This document shows, piece after piece, positions 5,917-9,799 of a stretch of DNA of 9,799 nucleotides (position 1 is its first letter; each line of letters starts with the position of its first letter). The DNA is taken from positions 1 through 9,799 of the forward strand of contig JAUVGS010000034.1 in NCBI GenBank assembly GCA_030593665.1, written 5' to 3'. The notes under the pieces were generated by a model, which did no database searches, was not told the DNA's origin, and worked only from the letters and a program-made list of their open reading frames with translations. Made by a program: the position numbers and the translations under genes. This stretch comes from Chitinivibrionales bacterium. GTDB lineage: Bacteria > Fibrobacterota > Chitinivibrionia > Chitinivibrionales > JANQEN01.

Positions 5917-6040
5917 ACCCGCAAGTAAGTTCCTTATCAGATTTCTTTCTAACCGAAGAAAGCATTCGGAATAAAGTATTGTAACAAATAAATTTGTAAC
6001 AATACCTAAAAAACAAGAAAGCAATCTGTAAGGTACTAAC
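5908..6040 (+). mobile_element. Hairpin-rich insert interrupting the surface-protein gene
   Basis: The insert separates two halves of a DNRLRE domain and shifts frame from 1 to 2. ACTAAC at 5902-5907 and 6035-6040, both in codon register (Thr-Asn), flank 127 bp; removing one repeat plus the intervening DNA (133 bp) restores a continuous frame reading GIILTNNPAHYTYR. Removing only 5914-6031 (118 nt) would give GIILTNAG-GTNNPAHY. Structure: hairpin GCGGG/CCCGC (5908-5922) with the stop codon in its loop; imperfect inverted arms 5925-5950 and 6016-6040 (about 22 of 26 positions match with one gap); inside them, CCGAA/TTCGG (5953-5969) and a 30-nt palindrome at 5976-6005. The arms and two inner hairpins could form a three-way junction. 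There is no ORF inside. A small non-autonomous mobile element is the simplest reading; its exact ends are ambiguous. Confidence 0.6.
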
Positions 6041-8971
6041 AATCCGGCTCACTATACCTACCGGATAGATGTATCAACGGTTAAAATAATTGTTGAATAC
6101 ACTATCGGTGCAGCACCGGATGATGATAATGACTTTAAGGTAACACCGCTGTTGTCCTATTTTGCCGCTTATGCAGAAGAAAACGTCCTGATAACCAATC
6201 AAAGCGGGATACAGGGCCGTGTCGGAACAAGTGAAAACGGTGACATTACTGTGCAGGATTTTTCTTCCGTCAAAGGTGACGTATATTCCGGCGGTGATTG
6301 CTATGTTCGTTCAAGTGCAACGGTTACCGGTGATCTCACGGCACGAAACAATTGTATTGTTGATAATACGGATGATATCTCCGGCGTCATAAACGAGCAG
6401 ACCCCGACGCTGGAGTTTAATCCTGACTACACCCACGATGATGTCGAATATGGGCGGGGTATATCTATTGGTGACGACATCACCTATAGAATACAGCCGG
6501 GGGATTATTTTCTGATCGAAACCGGTGTGAGAAGTACGGTAATCCTGGAGCCGGAGACCTATAATTTAAGAAGGTTTACTTTTAGTGATGACTGTACATT
6601 AAAATTCGATATCGGACATGAAGATGAAATAAAAATCTATGTCCTGGATGAAATGAGTTTCGGTCTTCGGTTTGAGACTGAATTCACCGGTGCGGTAAAT
6701 CCTCTTGCCGTAAAGTTTTATACCTTACAAACAGACAGTTTAATACTACCGCACAACTCGGTTTTCCACGGTATTTTCAGAGCGCCTAATTCAAATGTAA
6801 CTCTTGCGCAGCAAACCACTCTTTACGGCTCTCTTTACGCAAAGAATATAGTAGTGCAGCATTTTTCAAAAATCTGCAAACCCCCCATACTAACCGATAT
6901 AACCCATTCCGAATGGGCGTATGCCCCGCCGTTTGATCCTGATATTACAAAATACACGGCTATAGTTCCGCAGGCCACCGACTCTCTTTTAGTGACTCCC
7001 ACAGCGGAAAATCCCGCGTATCAACTGCAGGTAAACGGTTCGTCGCCGGAAAATTTGGTTTCGATAAACTCCAATCCGGAAGAGATACTTATTGAAGTCA
7101 GCGGCGGTGACTGCGGGTTGAGTACTGTTTACACATTAAGTGCCCGAAAAGATCCCGATGATAATTATGCTGTTCGTGTAAAAGGAGATGCCGCAGGAAC
7201 GCCTCAAGACGGCAAGACATGGAATACCGCTTTTCGGAAACTTGAGATTGCCCTGCTGGAGGCAAGAAAATGTGGAAAAGAAATCTGGATTGCGGAAGGT
7301 ATCTATAAAAAATATGGCGATGGGTTTTGTTATCAATTTTTGTTATATCCGGGTCTTGAATTAACCGGCGGTTTTTCCGGTACTGAATCCCAAAAAAAAC
7401 CTGAGGGTTCCATATATGCTACCATTATTGATGGCGACTGTTATGGTAATGACAATGAAGTCACATCTTGGCCTCCCTCCCAACAGGATATCGAGGATCA
7501 TCTGTCTGATAACGCACACCATGTATTCACTCTGTTTCATTGTGGAAAAGGCGCGATAAGTACAAAGGTTGAAGGACTTACAATCCGGAATGGCTTTGCG
7601 CATTCTGGAACAAGCCGGGCTCTTGTACAGGAATATTATGACAACCAACCTTCCCGGGAAAGTATGGATGAAACAGGTATTTACTATATCCGGGGTCCCG
7701 AACCAATATGGGACGATAATTACGGCGCAGGGTTTTATCTGCCCCATGGTGCGCCTGCAATATCAAAATGCGTTATCAAGAATAATTATTCAAATAGAAG
7801 AGGTGCGGGGCTGTTTGGCAGAAGCGGTCCGAATGTATTGAAAAACTGTCTTTTTGAAGAAAACAGGACAAATGGTGCAGAAGGCGAAGGCGACGGCGGT
7901 GGTGTTTTTATCGCCGGTACAAAAAACACAACGATTGACGGCTGCGTATTTGATAATAATTCAATGCTTGTATCTCTTCCCGGTGAAGGATCTTTCGGCG
8001 GCGGCGTATACGCCTTGTCGTCAAATATAGATTTTGTCAATACGATATTTTATGAGAACTATGCGACAGCATCGGGCGGTGCTATTTACAACCGGTCAGG
8101 TTCACTTAAGATTACTAATTGCACCTTTACAAACAACGGGGGCATTACAATTCCGGGAGGAGCCGGGGCTATACACAACGACACAACGGGGAATGTGATT
8201 TCCTGTGCTGAAATTGTAAATACTATTCTCTGGAATAATCATGAGTCGCATACGAGTGAGTTGGTTGGTGACAGCTTTAGTGTTAGTTATTCGTGTGTTG
8301 AAGGCGGGTATGCGGGGGAGGGGAATATTGATAAAAATCCTAAGTTCAAGAATGGGGATGTTCCTGAAGGTGAAGACGGAAATTACGGAACAATGGATGA
8401 CGGTTTAAGTTTGACAGGTTCGAGTCCATGTATAATGAAAGGCTCAGAGGATAACTATCCTGAAAAAGATATATTATCTTTTTTAAGGGGAATGAAAAGT
8501 CCCAATTGTGATCAGGGCGCTTACACATATATACCAACCTCAGATTTTTTAGGAATAATAAGAAACGGAGAATTTATTAAAGTTGAACAATTCCCTATTA
8601 TGAAAGATGTTACATCTGAAAAAGAAATTAATTTATCAATCGTCAACGGGTATTCCAGGATAGTAAAAGGTGAACTGCCTAAAAATAAATATACTAAAAA
8701 GAAAGATGTAATTACTGCATATGTACAAGTTATTGATTCCTACCGTCAGCCTGTCGGTATGGAAGTTAAAATCAAAGCATACAGAGTAGGTAGTTCACAA
8801 ATTTTTCAATCTTTCCTATTTGAAAATGGAAAACCAAAAGGGAAACACATTTTATTTGTTTCAGAAGATACAAGTGATGATTTAATCGGAGAACATACGT
8901 ATGCTTATTTAGTAAAAGGTGTGGTAGGAGGAAAAGTCAGAATTAAAGTTAAATACGATCAATTTAAATAA
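6032..8971 (+). CDS. Giant beta-helix surface protein, 3' part of an interrupted gene
   Basis: 979 codons open from just after TAA 6029-6031. There is no signal peptide and no well-placed ATG or Shine-Dalgarno; the first alternative start is TTG 6152, which cuts into the fold. So this is best read as the continuation of the gene starting at 5383. Domains: the last strands of the DNRLRE domain (6032-6103); a polymer-forming-type region of short beta repeats (about 6182-6880: SGIQGRVGTSENGDITVQ, SSVKGDVYSGGDCYV, SATVTGDLTARNN); a cadherin-like beta-sandwich (about 6885-7150: FDPDITKYTAIVPQATDSLL); and a right-handed parallel beta-helix (about 7156-8520). The helix opens with the family signature GTPQDGKTWNTAF, IWIAEGIY and LTGGFSGTE, and carries PMP-like GGA-I-Y/F-x-N motifs at about 7802, 7895, 7997 and 8075. 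The C-terminal ~150 residues are an Ig-like-looking module (ITAYVQVIDSYRQPVGMEVK) in AT-rich DNA. The likely role is a cell-surface or extracellular adhesin or carbohydrate-associated protein. Confidence 0.72.
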   Translation, partial: GTNNPAHYTYRIDVSTVKIIVEYTIGAAPDDDNDFKVTPLLSYFAAYAEENVLITNQSGIQGRVGTSENGDITVQDFSSVKGDVYSGGDCYVRSSATVTGDLTARNNCIVDNTDDISGVINEQTPTLEFNPDYTHDDVEYGRGISIGDDITYRIQPGDYFLIETGVRSTVILEPETYNLRRFTFSDDCTLKFDIGHEDEIKIYVLDEMSFGLRFETEFTGAVNPLAVKFYTLQTDSLILPHNSVFHGIFRAPNSNVTLAQQTTLYGSLYAKNIVVQHFSKICKPPILTDITHSEWAYAPPFDPDITKYTAIVPQATDSLLVTPTAENPAYQLQVNGSSPENLVSINSNPEEILIEVSGGDCGLSTVYTLSARKDPDDNYAVRVKGDAAGTPQDGKTWNTAFRKLEIALLEARKCGKEIWIAEGIYKKYGDGFCYQFLLYPGLELTGGFSGTESQKKPEGSIYATIIDGDCYGNDNEVTSWPPSQQDIEDHLSDNAHHVFTLFHCGKGAISTKVEGLTIRNGFAHSGTSRALVQEYYDNQPSRESMDETGIYYIRGPEPIWDDNYGAGFYLPHGAPAISKCVIKNNYSNRRGAGLFGRSGPNVLKNCLFEENRTNGAEGEGDGGGVFIAGTKNTTIDGCVFDNNSMLVSLPGEGSFGGGVYALSSNIDFVNTIFYENYATASGGAIYNRSGSLKITNCTFTNNGGITIPGGAGAIHNDTTGNVISCAEIVNTILWNNHESHTSELVGDSFSVSYSCVEGGYAGEGNIDKNPKFKNGDVPEGEDGNYGTMDDGLSLTGSSPCIMKGSEDNYPEKDILSFLRGMKSPNCDQGAYTYIPTSDFLGIIRNGEFIKVEQFPIMKDVTSEKEINLSIVNGYSRIVKGELPKNKYTKKKDVITAYVQVIDSYRQPVGMEVKIKAYRVGSSQIFQSFLFENGKPKGKHILFVSEDTSDDLIGEHTYAYLVKGVVGGKVRIKVKYDQFK

Positions 8972-8980
8972 ATTGTTATT

Positions 8981-8987
8981 AAGGAGG
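8981..8987 (+). promoter_or_regulatory. Strong Shine-Dalgarno deciding the start at 8994
   Basis: AAGGAGG with a 6-nt spacer to ATG 8994, only 10 nt after the stop of the preceding gene. It excludes the in-frame TTG at 8973 and indicates translation from the same transcript. Confidence 0.85.
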
Positions 8988-8993
8988 CATTTA

Positions 8994-9488
8994 ATGAATA
9001 AAAAATGTAAAATTAAATTTGAAGGTGTTAATAAAATAATATTAACTTTAGTTGTCGTACTTTTATATTTACTTTTGTTCATTGGAAGTGATGGGGGTGG
9101 AGTAAGCACAGGAGATGGAGGTATTGGAACAGAACTAATCTCTGCACCTCAAAATGGAATATCATTTAAGGTTTCATCGGGAAAAAATAATTATGGTTTT
9201 GATGCTATGAAAGATAAAACAGATGCTTATATTTCACTGGAAGCGGCTAGTAACACGAGTAACAAGAAAACATCTTTTAATGTAATTGTTAATGATCATC
9301 CCGATGGTGCATTGGCAGTACCAAGTGATCTTAACATTTTTTACATTACTGGTCAAAATGCAGATGGTTCTTATTCTTTAACTAATAGTACTACTGAAGA
9401 ATTAGAAATTAATTCTGTAAAAACGACAGACGATATTGGAAAATTGAATATTAATGGTTGTACCGGCGAGTTAGATGGTTATTGGTGA
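8994..9488 (+). CDS. Membrane-anchored or secreted protein, probably 5' part of a frameshifted gene
   Basis: 164 aa, not assigned to a named family. Residues about 14-31 are a hydrophobic segment (KIILTLVVVLLYLLLFIG) after a Lys-rich N-terminus, so it is a signal peptide or membrane anchor. It is followed by a Gly-rich linker SDGGGVSTGDGGIGTE, the usual layout of a lipoprotein, yet the expected lipobox Cys is absent: LFIG is followed by Ser (AGT, one base from the Cys codon TGT). The rest (about 47-164) is Ser/Thr/Asn-rich, beta-type, and ends abruptly in GCTGELDGYW. It starts 22 nt after the beta-helix gene, so the two are likely co-transcribed. The AT content is much higher than in genes left of 8440. 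A coding-like frame opens across its stop codon in the +1 register (9475 to the window end), suggesting a frameshift. Confidence 0.65.
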   Translation: MNKKCKIKFEGVNKIILTLVVVLLYLLLFIGSDGGGVSTGDGGIGTELISAPQNGISFKVSSGKNNYGFDAMKDKTDAYISLEAASNTSNKKTSFNVIVNDHPDGALAVPSDLNIFYITGQNADGSYSLTNSTTEELEINSVKTTDDIGKLNINGCTGELDGYW

Positions 9489-9799
9489 TTGTTACATTTC
9501 TGAGACTTATAATTCATTAGATGTAATTGTATTAGAAATAAAATCCCCTAAAGATCACTTCTATTTATCAGCATATAAATCAAGTTATAAAGGAGGTGGC
9601 TTGAAAGAATATATGAATGGAATTTTAAAACAGGCTGTATATGAAGTAACCAATAGTCATATAAACGTATATAATTTTGAACCTAATTGGGGGAGCTTTG
9701 ATAATAACAATAATAAGAATTTAGATATATTTGCTTATAATGATGCCTGTCAGTGGGATGAATGGCTTCAATTTAAAGGTGCTTATAATGTAGCAAACC
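9475..9799 (+). CDS. Partial ORF, likely continuation of the 8994 gene after a frameshift
   Basis: The frame is open from ATG 9475 to the window end (108 codons, no stop), in the +1 register relative to the 8994 gene and overlapping its last 14 nt. It reads MVIGDCYISETYNSLDVIVL, then LKEYMNGILKQAVYEVTNSH and DACQWDEWLQFKGAYNVAN. The beginning looks like the tail of a beta-rich domain rather than a protein N-terminus, and no signal peptide is present. Ribosome binding before ATG 9475 is weak. AGGAGG at 9591-9596 lies 4 nt before an in-frame TTG (9601) and 16 nt before an in-frame ATG (9613), so an internal start is possible. I favour a single frameshifted gene (natural or an assembly error near 9470-9488) over a separate overlapping gene. 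The family is not recognised. Confidence 0.5.
   Translation, partial: MVIGDCYISETYNSLDVIVLEIKSPKDHFYLSAYKSSYKGGGLKEYMNGILKQAVYEVTNSHINVYNFEPNWGSFDNNNNKNLDIFAYNDACQWDEWLQFKGAYNVAN

Noticed and set aside
5908..6040. Group I or group II self-splicing intron
   Set aside because: The insert is far too short, and no group II 5' GUGYG start, domain V or group I core could be seen.
7569..7841. 90-codon + strand frame within the beta-helix gene
   Set aside because: It overlaps the PMP-type repeats in another frame and has no domain or ribosome binding site.
8973..8993. Start of the small anchored protein at TTG 8973
   Set aside because: It would place the strong AAGGAGG inside the coding sequence; ATG 8994 has ideal spacing.

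Overview
The window looks like chromosomal DNA from an uncultured anaerobic Gram-negative-type bacterium. The left third carries butanoyl-CoA/butyrate metabolism genes. The right half carries a very large secreted beta-helix protein of the kind common in Planctomycetota/Lentisphaerota/Omnitrophota and Fibrobacterota-type genomes. That assignment rests on protein style only; no rRNA or marker gene is present, so the phylum is uncertain.

Region 1 (1-3655, + strand) is compact and metabolic: butyrate kinase, an ACT-domain protein 21 nt downstream, a 203-bp gap with a long perfect-looking dyad, an XRE-type HTH-cupin regulator, and an acyl-CoA dehydrogenase of the butyryl-CoA dehydrogenase type 31 nt after it. 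The likely logic is a butanoyl-CoA to butyryl-phosphate to butyrate (or reverse) module with a small-molecule-sensing regulator beside the dehydrogenase.

Region 2 (3656-5382) is mostly non-coding. It holds low-complexity purine-rich DNA, one GNAT acetyltransferase gene on the minus strand (3932-4429), and about 950 bp of repeat-rich DNA. The latter includes a clean 128-bp MITE-like element with 14-bp terminal inverted repeats and an 8-bp target duplication, whose core is the widespread TCATTGCGAG palindrome. It is followed by a cluster of hairpins that resemble the ends of a non-autonomous IS200/IS605-type element.

Region 3 (5383-8971, + strand) is one secreted surface-protein gene broken in two. 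The 5' part has a signal peptide and most of a DNRLRE (CBM96-like) domain. The 3' part has the end of that same domain, then a polymer-forming-type repeat region, a cadherin-like beta-sandwich, a PMP-like right-handed beta-helix and a C-terminal domain. Between them lies a 118-133 bp hairpin-rich insert with stops and a frame change (5908-6040). This is the most interesting feature: either a short mobile element that killed the gene, or, less likely, a segment skipped during expression.

Region 4 (8994-9799, + strand) is distinctly AT-rich. It has a small membrane-anchored or secreted protein with a strong Shine-Dalgarno sequence, whose reading frame appears to continue after a frameshift in a second ORF that runs off the window. 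The composition change starts inside the end of the beta-helix gene, near 8440-8530, and coincides with a domain boundary.
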